DNA of 64,000 nucleotides from Mesorhizobium sp. M1D.F.Ca.ET.043.01.1.1 (lineage in GTDB: Bacteria > Pseudomonadota > Alphaproteobacteria > Rhizobiales > Rhizobiaceae), in contig NZ_CP034444.1 in NCBI RefSeq assembly GCF_003952385.1, positions 806,001 to 870,000 on the forward strand. The letters are read 5' to 3'. Every line of letters starts with the position of its first letter. The stretch's first letter is position 1. The notes beneath the pieces are model-generated. The model had not been told where the DNA came from, did no database searches, and worked only from the letters and a program-made list of their open reading frames with translations. The translations under genes and the position numbers were made by a program. Of this stretch, positions 8,018 through 16,029 are shown one piece after another.

Positions 8018-8956
8018 ATGGATTTCAACACAGGCCATGGCTACCTCCTGATCGGCGGGCTCATCCTGGTCGGCGCGGGACTGCTGATCCTTTCTTTGAT
8101 CGTCAATCTGCATGTGGCGCACAGTGTGCGCGACGACATACGCCACCGCGAAAAGCTGCTGGAATATTACCGCAACATCTTCTCACAGCTTGGCGTCATC
8201 CTCATCGGCATCGGCGTTTCGCTGTTCATCTTCTTCTTCCAGCAGAATTATCAGGACCAGCGCAAACGCGAGACCGAGCTGCAGCAGGTGCTGGCCAAGC
8301 TTGCCGCGCGCATTGCCCGCGGCGCACCCGTCATCGAAACGCTCGGCGAGTTCGACGATGTGCTGGACGAGGGCGGCGCCTATGTCAGCCCGGACCTTGG
8401 CGGAAAGAACGCTGCGGTGAGCGCGCAGGGAAGCGAGCTCGGCAAGCAGGTCACCAAGATCCTCCTGGTCGAGCGCGATATCGATGTGCGCGACTTCGAC
8501 ATCCTGAACCTGTCGCGTGATTTCGAGACGACTTTCGTCGTCAACGAGATCGATCCCAAGCTGTGGTTCAACATCGTGCGCGACGAGAGCGAGATCAAAT
8601 ACGCCACCACCCAGCTCGTCCTCGACTACAAGGACCTCCAGGACGCGATCGGCGGCGAGCCGGTCGAGGCCGCGGTCGCCAATCCGGAGAAGGAGCGCAA
8701 GATCAAGCACGAGGTGCTCGACATCTTCTATGACGCCGATCTCTTGCGCCTGCGCAGCAGGCAGTTCCTAGGCCGCGCGTGCTGGCTGTTCAGCAAGGGC
8801 CGCGCCTTCGTCAGCGCAGCATCGGCGGATGCGATCGAAGCCGATGCCAGATCGCACCAGGAATGGATCGACCGCTCGAAACCGGTACTGGCGGAGTCGA
8901 AGTCTGGCGGCAGCGATTGCTTCAGGTTGCTTCACCACAAAGAAATTGCCGAATAA
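8018..8956 (+). CDS. Unknown protein with two N-terminal membrane helices
   Basis: The 312-residue product has transmembrane segments at about 8-30 and 55-76. The short connecting loop is charged (VRDDIRHREKLLEYYRN). A soluble, charged C-terminal region of about 230 residues follows, beginning with a coiled-coil-like QQNYQDQRKRETELQQVLAKLAARIARG. By the positive-inside rule the C-terminal region could be cytosolic. I do not recognise a family. It stands alone between the convergent serine hydrolase and the divergent aminomutase gene. A purely structural or signalling membrane protein is as far as the sequence allows. Confidence 0.7.
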   Translation: MDFNTGHGYLLIGGLILVGAGLLILSLIVNLHVAHSVRDDIRHREKLLEYYRNIFSQLGVILIGIGVSLFIFFFQQNYQDQRKRETELQQVLAKLAARIARGAPVIETLGEFDDVLDEGGAYVSPDLGGKNAAVSAQGSELGKQVTKILLVERDIDVRDFDILNLSRDFETTFVVNEIDPKLWFNIVRDESEIKYATTQLVLDYKDLQDAIGGEPVEAAVANPEKERKIKHEVLDIFYDADLLRLRSRQFLGRACWLFSKGRAFVSAASADAIEADARSHQEWIDRSKPVLAESKSGGSDCFRLLHHKEIAE

Positions 8957-8998
8957 TCCTAAGAGTGCAGGCCAAGCCGGCGCAGGCAGTATGCTGAG

Positions 8999-10555
8999 TT
9001 AGTCCCCCACCCGCCGCAGCGTGCCCATATGGTTGTCGTCGAGAAAATCGATCGTCACGGCCGACGCCTTGCCGTCCGGGCCGACGACAAAGTTCACGCC
9101 CGCCGGCCGGTCCGGCGTCTCGGCATCAGGGAAGGTCAGGAAAATGTCTCCATCGAAGTGCTTCAATGAATAGGACCGCGCGCCGGCCGGGCCTAGCTTG
9201 AGCACGAGGCCGTCACCCGCGCCCGACACGACCGTTTCGCCGATGAAGGCGTTGGCGTAGCGCCCGGCATAGGCGCCGGCCGGCGCCGCCGGCCTTGCCG
9301 GCGACGGCGGCTTAGCATAGGCGGCTTTGGCCGCCTCGACCACCGGACCGAACATGCCTGCGTAGATCCCATCCCACGCCCCGATCCAATCCTTGTCGAC
9401 CGAACCGTCGAAGACGAGGTCGGCAAAGCTGTCGGACAGTCCCTCCGGCACCCCGGTCGGAAAAGCGTTGGCGAGGACGACGATGCCGAGCTTCTGCTCG
9501 GGGAAGACCGTCACCAGCGTGCGCGCGCCGACGCTGAAGGCGCCGGCATGACCCCAGCTCAAGCCATGGCGGCCGAATTCGACGTTCCAGCCGAGCCCGT
9601 AGAAGGATTCGCCGCCCGAGACCGGGTTCTTGCCGCGCGTCATCAGCGGCACATGCGTCTGGGCGAGCGCATCGGCCGCGATCAGCGGCTTGCCGGCATA
9701 GACGCCGTCGCCCAGCACCAGGCGCACCCATTGCGAGAGATCGCGGGCGGTGGAGCTGACGCCGCCCGCGGGCGACTGCGCGTCCGGATCGCGCTTGATC
9801 CGGGCCGCCCAGGCGCCGTCGACCCTGACGTGAAGTGCTGCGCGATCGGCGTGCATGACGAAATCCGCGAGACGCGAGCTGGTCGAGGCCATGCCGAGCG
9901 GACGGTAAAGCTTCTCCTCGGCGACCTCCTCCCAGGACTTTCCCGTCGGCATGGCGGCCGCGACGGCGCCTTCGGTCAGGCCGAAATTGCTGTAGGAGTA
10001 GCCGGCGCGAAAGCTCGATGACGGCGGCACGAAGCGCAGGCGATGCAGGATCGTGGCGCGATCGTAGCCGATGTCCTCGAGGTCGTCGCCGGCGGTGCCC
10101 GGAAGCCCGCTGCGATGCGCGAAGAGATCGCGCACCGTCAGTTGGCTGGTGAGATAGGGGTCGGCGAGCCGGAAGCCTGGATCGAGATCGGCGATCCTGG
10201 AATCCCAGGACACGACCCCGTCGCTGACCAGCACCGCCACGACCGTGGCGGAGACCGGCTTGGAGAGGGACGCGATCTGGAACACCGTGTCGGGGTCGAC
10301 AGCCTCCGGCTTGCCGGCCTCGCGATGACCGAACCCTTTCAGGAAGACAACCTCGTCGTCGTGAACGACCGCGATGGCGAGACCGGGCACGGCACCGTCC
10401 GCGACGGCGCCCTGCGCCAGCGCCTCGAGCTTCGACAGGGCCGTCGACATCCGCTCGGGCGAGATTGGATCCGCAGATGCCGCCTGGTTCCAAAGCCCGA
10501 TAACGCCGATGAAGGCCAAGATCCTCAAATGACAGAGATTCCGATCAAGCCGCAT
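8999..10555 (-). CDS. Secreted serine hydrolase, class C beta-lactamase / penicillin-binding-like fold
   Basis: With the ATG at 10555, preceded by GGGGAGG, the protein has 518 residues and a signal peptide ending near residue 28 (NQAASA). The three active-site elements are present: SxxK at Ser96-Lys99 (ASLSK), YxN at Tyr188-Asn190 (YSYSN) and a HxG element (WGHAGAF). A separate C-terminal domain of roughly 130 residues follows a Pro/Ala-rich linker. Members include AmpC, D-aminopeptidases, esterases and EstB-like enzymes; true antibiotic resistance cannot be assumed. A longer frame reaches 10723 but has no ribosome site. It lies just downstream of the glyoxalase-fold gene at 10624 on the same strand. 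Confidence 0.86.
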   Translation of the reverse strand: MRLDRNLCHLRILAFIGVIGLWNQAASADPISPERMSTALSKLEALAQGAVADGAVPGLAIAVVHDDEVVFLKGFGHREAGKPEAVDPDTVFQIASLSKPVSATVVAVLVSDGVVSWDSRIADLDPGFRLADPYLTSQLTVRDLFAHRSGLPGTAGDDLEDIGYDRATILHRLRFVPPSSSFRAGYSYSNFGLTEGAVAAAMPTGKSWEEVAEEKLYRPLGMASTSSRLADFVMHADRAALHVRVDGAWAARIKRDPDAQSPAGGVSSTARDLSQWVRLVLGDGVYAGKPLIAADALAQTHVPLMTRGKNPVSGGESFYGLGWNVEFGRHGLSWGHAGAFSVGARTLVTVFPEQKLGIVVLANAFPTGVPEGLSDSFADLVFDGSVDKDWIGAWDGIYAGMFGPVVEAAKAAYAKPPSPARPAAPAGAYAGRYANAFIGETVVSGAGDGLVLKLGPAGARSYSLKHFDGDIFLTFPDAETPDRPAGVNFVVGPDGKASAVTIDFLDDNHMGTLRRVGD

Positions 10556-10623
10556 GCTTGCGCCTCCCCTCTCCGCATTGACCTCGCGACAATACAGGGC
10601 AGCGCCGGCCGGGCCAATCCCCG

Positions 10624-11028
10624 TCACCTCTCGAACTTCCGGATCGCCCCGGCGGTCACCGGTGTGAAGAAATTGACGAGATTGCCGTCGGGATCGCGGA
10701 ACAGCAGCGAGCGGTTGCCCCACGGCATGGTGGTCGGCGCCTGCACCAATGAGCCAGCGATGCGATCGGCGAGCCGCCGGTACTCGGCATCGACATCTGC
10801 GACGCGGAACTCGATGATGGCTGTTTGATTGGCTGCCGGCCGAGCGACGTGGTCGCCGCCGAAGAGCTGCAGCGTGCGCGTGCTGCCGATGGCGAGCGTG
10901 CCGGCCTTTGTGATCAGTTCGGCGAAATCCTCGGTGTAAAGCGTGAGCTTGGAACCGGTCGCCTCCTCATAGAAGTCGACCAGCCGCCTGACATCGGCGG
11001 TGATGATGCGGGTCGAAACGAAATTCAT
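10624..11028 (-). CDS. VOC (glyoxalase/bleomycin resistance fold) protein
   Basis: The 134-residue protein has the paired beta-alpha-beta-beta-beta modules of the vicinal oxygen chelate family. It opens with NFVSTRIITADVRRLVDFYE and ends with the typical SLLFRDPDGNLVNFFTP. Metal-ligand positions are plausible but not certain. VOC members isomerise, open rings or bind drugs; the substrate is unknown. GGAGA precedes the ATG. The gene is divergent from the WYL regulator at 11124, with an inverted repeat between them, so it is probably that regulator's target. Confidence 0.85.
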   Translation of the reverse strand: MNFVSTRIITADVRRLVDFYEEATGSKLTLYTEDFAELITKAGTLAIGSTRTLQLFGGDHVARPAANQTAIIEFRVADVDAEYRRLADRIAGSLVQAPTTMPWGNRSLLFRDPDGNLVNFFTPVTAGAIRKFER

Positions 11029-11089
11029 GAATCTTCTCCATCAGATGCTGGCGCCCGTTGCGGCGCCGTGTCCGACTTGTGGACGAGGC

Positions 11090-11113
11090 CTGCTGCCAGC
11101 ATAGTGGCAACAG
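11090..11113. promoter_or_regulatory. Candidate operator of the WYL-type regulator
   Basis: CTGCTGCCA (11090-11098) and TGGCAACAG (11105-11113) form a 9-bp inverted repeat with one mismatch and a 6-base centre. It lies between divergent genes and overlaps the ribosome site of the regulator, a good position for autoregulation. The role is inferred. Confidence 0.4.
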
Positions 11114-11123
11114 GAGACATGCC

Positions 11124-11822
11124 TTGCGCCGCGCCGACAGACTGTTCCAGATCATCCAGATCCTGCGGCGCTCGACCCAGCCGATCACCGCCAGCCGGAT
11201 CGCCGAGGAGCTCGAGACCTCGCGCCGTTCGGTCTATCGCGACATTGCCGACCTCATCGGCCAGCGTGTGCCGATCCAGGGGGAAGCCGGCCTCGGCTAT
11301 GTGCTCGACCGCGATTACGATATGCCGCCACTGATGCTGACGCCGGACGAGCTGGAGGCGGCGGTGCTCGGCGCGCAATGGGTAGCCGACAAGGGCGACG
11401 CGGTGCTGGCGGATGCGGCGCGCGACCTCATCGCCAAGATCGCCACTGTCGTGCCGGAGCGCCTGCGCCCCTTCGTCAGCCAGCCGAGCGTCGGCGCGCC
11501 GCTCAGCCGCGCAAGCCTAACGGACGGGCTCGACATCGCACGGGCGCGGACATCGATCCGCAACGGTCACAAGATCCGCATCCGCTATCGCAACGAGCAG
11601 GACGAGGAGAGCGAACGCGTCATCTGGCCGACGATGATCGGCTATGCCGAGACGGTGCGGCTGCTCGCAGCCTGGTGCGAGCTGCGCCAGGATTTCCGCC
11701 ATTTCCGCACCGACCGCATCAGCGCCGCCACCTTCCTCGACGAGCGCATCGGCTGCCGCCCGGTAGAGCTGCGCAGCCGCTGGAAACGGCACATGGAAGC
11801 GCAAGGGCTGCGCCTGCCCTGA
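11124..11822 (+). CDS. YafY-type transcriptional regulator (HTH_11 + WYL domain)
   Basis: The 232-residue protein begins RRADRLFQIIQILRR, the standard opening of DeoR/YafY winged-helix regulators, with recognition-helix sequence EELETSRRSVYRDIADL. It continues with a WYL region (about 135-232; IRIRYRNEQDEESERVIWP and RLLAAWCELRQDFRHFRTDRI). The TTG at 11124 is preferred because AGGAGA lies at correct spacing and the family start is reproduced exactly; the longer ATG frame from 11058 adds unrelated residues. WYL domains bind small ligands or nucleic acids. It is divergent from the VOC gene at 10624 and abuts a second VOC gene downstream, so it may control either. Confidence 0.87.
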   Translation: MRRADRLFQIIQILRRSTQPITASRIAEELETSRRSVYRDIADLIGQRVPIQGEAGLGYVLDRDYDMPPLMLTPDELEAAVLGAQWVADKGDAVLADAARDLIAKIATVVPERLRPFVSQPSVGAPLSRASLTDGLDIARARTSIRNGHKIRIRYRNEQDEESERVIWPTMIGYAETVRLLAAWCELRQDFRHFRTDRISAATFLDERIGCRPVELRSRWKRHMEAQGLRLP

Positions 11823-11825
11823 TCC

Positions 11826-12215
11826 CTAAATCTCCGCATAGATCTCCAGCACATTCCCATCCGGATCGCGGAAGAACAACGTGCGGTGGCCCCAGGGCTG
11901 GTCGGTCGCCTCCATCTCAATGGCGACGCCCTTGTCTCGCAGCGCCTCGGCGCATTGGTCGACCTCGGCTGGCGCGACGCGAAAGGCAAGCTGCAGCGAA
12001 AGCGCGCCTGCCGGCGTCGGCGCGTCGTTGAACATCACGCTGCGCTCTGTCAGGGCCAGGAGGCAGGAGCCGACCTGGTAGGCGGTCCAACCCTCGCCGA
12101 GGCTCGAATGAACGGGAAAGCCCATCACGTCCGCGTAGAAGCCGCGCATCGCTTTCATGTCGCGGGCGAAGATGACGGTGTAATCGATGTTCCTGATCTT
12201 TTTCAGCGCATTCAT
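11826..12215 (-). CDS. VOC (glyoxalase fold) family protein
   Basis: The 129-residue protein carries a VOC fold, with NIDYTVIFARDMKAMRGFYADVMGFP at its start (about 9-34) and the closing RTLFFRDPDGNVLEIYAEI. It is a different subfamily from the protein at 10624. Its stop lies three bases from the stop of the convergent WYL regulator. It is divergent from the XRE regulator at 12355. Substrate unknown; a dioxygenase-like or aldehyde-detoxifying role is possible. Confidence 0.85.
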   Translation of the reverse strand: MNALKKIRNIDYTVIFARDMKAMRGFYADVMGFPVHSSLGEGWTAYQVGSCLLALTERSVMFNDAPTPAGALSLQLAFRVAPAEVDQCAEALRDKGVAIEMEATDQPWGHRTLFFRDPDGNVLEIYAEI

Positions 12216-12288
12216 TTTTGGATCCTTGTCCAGTTGGCCGCGTCGGGTACGACCAGTGTGGTGTTAGAAGCGCCGCTGGATTTATACT

Positions 12289-12302
12289 GGTAGTCAGGTA
12301 GT
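12289..12302. promoter_or_regulatory. Direct repeat GGTAGT-CA-GGTAGT in a divergent promoter region
   Basis: Two GGTAGT hexamers spaced by two bases lie 53 bases upstream of the XRE/MmyB-type regulator. They are inside a wider inverted repeat AGCGCCGCT...AGCGGCGCT (about 12269-12319). These are plausible binding sites for that regulator. There is no experimental or comparative support here. Confidence 0.25.
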
Positions 12303-12354
12303 ACAAGATGAGCGGCGCTGCTGGTAGCGCCGCTAACCCCCTTCGAGGTACGGG

Positions 12355-13200
12355 ATGCTGGAACGGACGGCTGAAGCGGACAGACGCAAGGAGCTCGGTC
12401 GCTTTCTGCGCGCCATGCGCGAGGGCGTCGAGCCGGCGCGGCACGGCATCAGCCCCGGCACCCGACGGCGCGCCCCGGGCCTGCTGCGCGAGGAGGTGGC
12501 ACTGCTCGCCGGCATCAGCGCCACCTGGTACACGTGGCTGGAACAAGGGCGCGAGGCCAACCCGTCCGCCCAGGTGCTCCACGCGCTGGCCGACGTGCTG
12601 AAGCTCTTGCCGGTCGAGCGCGAGCATCTATTCAAACTCGCGAAGCCGCAATGGCTGCCCGAGACTTCCCGGTCCGAACGCCCCTCGCCCGATCCGTGGA
12701 TGGCTGACCTGCTCACCGCGCTCTCGCCCAACCCGGCTTACGCGCTGAACCGCGCCTGGGATTTCGCGGCATGGAATGACGAGGCGGCGGCGCTGTTCGG
12801 CGGGTTCGACCGGGAGGACCCGGTGAAGCGCAACCTGCTCACGCGGCTCTTCCTCGATCCGGACTGGCGGGCGCTGTTCGCCGACTGCGAGGTGGTGGCG
12901 CGCTCAGCCATCGCGCAATTTCGCGCGGCGACGGTCGGCTATGCGGCGGCTGCAGACATCCGCGCCGTGCTCGATCCGCTCAGGGCGCTGAGCCCGGAGT
13001 TCGATCGGCAATGGTCGGAGATGCGTGTCGAGGAAGCGCCGATCTGGTCGAAGGGGCTGGTTGGGCCAAGTGGCGAGGTCGTGACCTATGATTACTTCAT
13101 GCTGACGCCCGCCGGGGCGGGCAAGGACATGACGATCAGCCTTTATCGGAAGCGTGGCGAAAGCCTGCGAGCGCGCCCCTCTCCCCGACTTTCGCCGTAA
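12355..13200 (+). CDS. Helix-turn-helix regulator with MmyB-like ligand-binding domain
   Basis: The 281-residue protein has an XRE-type DNA-binding domain at about 10-80. It contains the subfamily hallmark RRAPGLLREEVALLAGIS followed by TWYTWLEQGR. The C-terminal MmyB-like domain (about 105-270) has PAYALNRAWDFAAWNDEAA, the region that holds a fatty-acid-like ligand in characterised relatives. These regulators commonly control a neighbouring oxidoreductase or VOC gene. Here the divergent VOC gene at 11826 is the obvious target, and the acyl-CoA synthetase at 13280, 79 bases downstream, could be co-transcribed. Confidence 0.87.
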   Translation: MLERTAEADRRKELGRFLRAMREGVEPARHGISPGTRRRAPGLLREEVALLAGISATWYTWLEQGREANPSAQVLHALADVLKLLPVEREHLFKLAKPQWLPETSRSERPSPDPWMADLLTALSPNPAYALNRAWDFAAWNDEAAALFGGFDREDPVKRNLLTRLFLDPDWRALFADCEVVARSAIAQFRAATVGYAAAADIRAVLDPLRALSPEFDRQWSEMRVEEAPIWSKGLVGPSGEVVTYDYFMLTPAGAGKDMTISLYRKRGESLRARPSPRLSP

Positions 13201-13279
13201 TCGACCAGCGCCGGGTTTTCGGGCAATCTCTCTCAGCCCATGCCATAGGGAGGTGGCGTGCGGCCAAGGGAGGATTGCC

Positions 13280-14938
13280 ATGACCGAAATGTCAGCGACG
13301 CTGCCGCGCCACGAGGATGCCGTGCGGCGCTTCCGCATCGAGGACGAGATCGCCCGGCTCCACGGCGATCCGGCGAGCGGCATCAACGCCTATGTCGAAT
13401 GCTGCGGCCGCTATACCGGCGAAAACCGGCTGGCGCTGCGGGCGATCTCCGCCAATGACGAGCTGCGCGAATACAGTTTTGATGATCTCGCCGACATGTC
13501 GGGCCGCGTCGGCAATCTCCTGAAGGATCTGGGTGTTCGTCCCGGCGATGTCGTTGCCGGCATGCTGCCGCGCATTCCCGAGCTGGTGGCGCTGATCCTC
13601 GGCACCTGGCGCGTCGGCGCCGTCTACCAGCCGCTGTTCACCGCTTTCGGGCCGAAGGCGATCGAGCATCGCTTAAGCTACAGCAAGGCAAAGCTGGTGG
13701 TGACCAATCCGGCAAACCGCGGCAAGCTCGACGAGGTGGAAAACCCGCCGCGCGTCGCGACCATCCTCGGGCCCGGCGAGACCTTACCCGCCGGCGACAT
13801 CGATTTCCGCGCCGCGCTTGCCGCCACCTCCCCCGACTGTGAACCGGTGATGCGCAAGGGCTCGGATCTCTTCATGATGATGTCGACCTCCGGCACGACC
13901 GGCCACCCGAAGGGCGTGCCGGTGCCGCTCAACGCCCTGCTCGCCTTCGGCGCCTACATGCGCAACGCGATCGGGCTTCGGTCCGACGACGTGTTCTGGA
14001 ATATCGCCGACCCTGGCTGGGCCTATGGGCTCTACTATGCCATCACCGGGCCACTCCAGCTTGGCATCGCCACCACCTTCTACGAAGGCGCTTTCAACGC
14101 TAGAAGCACCTACGACATCATCGAGCGTCTCGGCGTCACCAGCCTCGCCGGCTCACCCACCGCCTATCGCCTGCTGATGGCGGAAGGCCCCGAGGCGGCC
14201 GCCCGCGTCAAGGGCAAGCTGCGGGTGGTGAGCAGCGCCGGCGAGCCGCTCAATCCGGAAGTGATCCGCTGGTTCGACGCCCACCTCGCCGCCCCAATCC
14301 ACGACCATTACGGCCAGACCGAAAACGGCATGATGGTCAACAACCACCATGGTCTGGCACACACCGTGCGCGCGGGCTCGGCCGGCTTCGCCATGCCGGG
14401 CTACCGCATGGTGGTGCTGGACGAAGCGGGCCGCGAGCTCGGCCCCAACCAGCCGGGCGTGCTCGCGGTCGATATCGCCAAATCGCCGCTGCGCTGGTTC
14501 GACGGCTACCATCAGGCGGAGACGCCGGCGATCGCCGGCGGCTACTACCGCACCGGCGACACGGTGGAATACGAGCCGGACGGCTCGGTCTCCTTCATCG
14601 GCCGGGCCGACGACGTCATCACCTCGGCCGGCTACCGCATCGGCCCGTTCGATGTGGAAAGCGCGCTGATCGAGCATCCGGCGGTCAACGAGGCGGCCGC
14701 GGTCGGCGTGCCCGATCCGCAGCGCACCGAGATCGTCAAGGCCTTCGTGGTGCTGGCGCCCGCCTATAAGGGCAGCGACGCGCTTGCGGAAGAGCTTGCG
14801 CAGCATGTGAAGAAGCGACTTTCGGCCCATTCCTATCCGCGCGAGGTCGAATTCGTCACCGAGCTGCCGAAAACCCCGAGCGGCAAGATCCAGCGGTTCT
14901 TGCTGCGGAAGGCCGAGGTGGAGAAGCGCAACGGGTGA
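13280..14938 (+). CDS. AMP-forming acyl-CoA synthetase
   Basis: The 552-residue enzyme has the complete ANL-superfamily set: P-loop STSGTTGHPKGV (about 198-209), the aromatic acyl-site motif HDHYGQTENG, YYRTGD, and the hinge and catalytic lysine in PKTPSGKIQRF near the C-terminus. It would activate a carboxylic acid to its acyl-adenylate and then the CoA thioester. Overall architecture resembles acetyl- and medium-chain acyl-CoA synthetases; chain-length preference is not readable. The ATG at 13280 follows AAGGGAGG perfectly, so the longer frame from 13154 is rejected. It follows the MmyB-type regulator, whose ligand may be acyl in nature. Confidence 0.88.
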   Translation: MTEMSATLPRHEDAVRRFRIEDEIARLHGDPASGINAYVECCGRYTGENRLALRAISANDELREYSFDDLADMSGRVGNLLKDLGVRPGDVVAGMLPRIPELVALILGTWRVGAVYQPLFTAFGPKAIEHRLSYSKAKLVVTNPANRGKLDEVENPPRVATILGPGETLPAGDIDFRAALAATSPDCEPVMRKGSDLFMMMSTSGTTGHPKGVPVPLNALLAFGAYMRNAIGLRSDDVFWNIADPGWAYGLYYAITGPLQLGIATTFYEGAFNARSTYDIIERLGVTSLAGSPTAYRLLMAEGPEAAARVKGKLRVVSSAGEPLNPEVIRWFDAHLAAPIHDHYGQTENGMMVNNHHGLAHTVRAGSAGFAMPGYRMVVLDEAGRELGPNQPGVLAVDIAKSPLRWFDGYHQAETPAIAGGYYRTGDTVEYEPDGSVSFIGRADDVITSAGYRIGPFDVESALIEHPAVNEAAAVGVPDPQRTEIVKAFVVLAPAYKGSDALAEELAQHVKKRLSAHSYPREVEFVTELPKTPSGKIQRFLLRKAEVEKRNG

Positions 14939-14940
14939 CA

Positions 14941-14976
14941 GGGCTGATCTCCCCCCTTGTGGGGGGAGATCAGCCC
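14941..14976. terminator. Perfect 16-bp hairpin with TTGT loop
   Basis: GGGCTGATCTCCCCCC pairs exactly with the following arm after a four-base loop, two bases after the acyl-CoA synthetase stop codon. The core CTCCCCC-TTGT-GGGGGAG is the same as the hairpin arms of the element at 2688-2847, so it is probably a solo copy of that repeat that may now work as a terminator. Confidence 0.6.
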
Positions 14977-15118
14977 TCACGCAGCCCTTCGCCAATCATC
15001 AATGCCCTTGTGGCGAGATCGGCAGCTTCGTCGCCGTCGCCTGCCGTCTTTTTTTAGCCCAATCTTGTCTTCAAACGTTCGTATGTCTTTGGGCGGAACG
15101 CCGAGCGGGGGTCATATC

Positions 15119-16011
15119 ATGCGGTTGGTCTTAACACTTCTGTTCGCGCTCGCGGGCACTGCTGCTTTCGCGGCCTCGCCGGAGGACGACTATATCGCCC
15201 AGCGCGACAAGGCGATTTCCGACATCGCGGCGCTGGAGAGCTCGAACACTCAGGTGGAAACGCTCGATGCCGCGAACACCAAGGCGCAGGCCGATCTCGA
15301 AAAGCGTCTTGCCGCCATTCTCGGCCCGCTTCCGTCAAGGATTTTCCGGCAACCGGCAAGATCAACCTCGAAAGCCTAAGTGCCTCCGATATCGGCTTCG
15401 GCATGCTCGACGGGCTGCGCTACGCCAAGAGCGACGAGGGCCCGAGCATCGTGGCGACGACGCGCGGGCTCGCGGAGCGCTGGCTGCAGTCCAAGACTGA
15501 TGAGGACGATGAGAGCCTCAAGCTGCCAACCGGCATCGACGACGCGCTCAAGCTCGATGCCTTCTACACCCAGGCCATCGGCGCCGACGCGGCATTCGTG
15601 AAGACGCTCGACTTTGCGCTGAAGAAGCCCGAAGGCGCCGATATCGTTGTCGCCAGGCTCGGCGGCTGGACACAGGACGTCGGGCCGATCTACGCCCAGC
15701 AGGTCGTCGTCGCGGTGGTCAAGGGCGACCGCGTCCTCATCGCCGAGGCGCCCGCATCACCGCCAGTGCCGAAGATCGCGGCCTGCGAGGCGCTTTGGAC
15801 AGCGGCGGACGCGACGGCGCAGAAATTCCAGGAGACCTATCAGAGCTCGGACCTCAAGGACCAGCAGGCCTACGATGCCGCCAACGCAGCCTGGGAAAAA
15901 GGCGACGGCGATTATCGCGCCTGCATGAGCGAGCGGCTGCCCGGCGATGCGGCTTTCCCGGCGCTGCTCGCAGAGGCGCAGCAGCTGGCCGACCACATGG
16001 CCGGCCAGTAA
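15119..16011 (+). pseudogene. Exported hypothetical protein interrupted by a frameshift
   Basis: A signal peptide (MRLVLTLLFALAGTAAFAAS) starts at the ATG 15119 and is followed by a helical region that ends prematurely at 15379. A second frame (-1 relative to the first) carries on without interruption to 16011, and the two join around 15332-15340. Reading LGPL then switching frame gives SVKDFPATGKINLESL and runs straight into the second frame. One missing base, most simply a T in CTTTCC reduced to CTTCC, explains it. The repaired product would have about 297 residues, mostly helical, with Cys residues near its end. Family not recognised. A sequencing error would make it an intact gene; otherwise it is freshly broken. 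Confidence 0.7.
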
Positions 16012-16029
16012 CGCAGGCGCTTCCCGATC

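Noticed and set aside
8999..10555. Antibiotic-resistance beta-lactamase
   Set aside because: The SxxK and YxN motifs define the fold only; the extra C-terminal domain and family breadth argue for a general serine hydrolase or peptidase.
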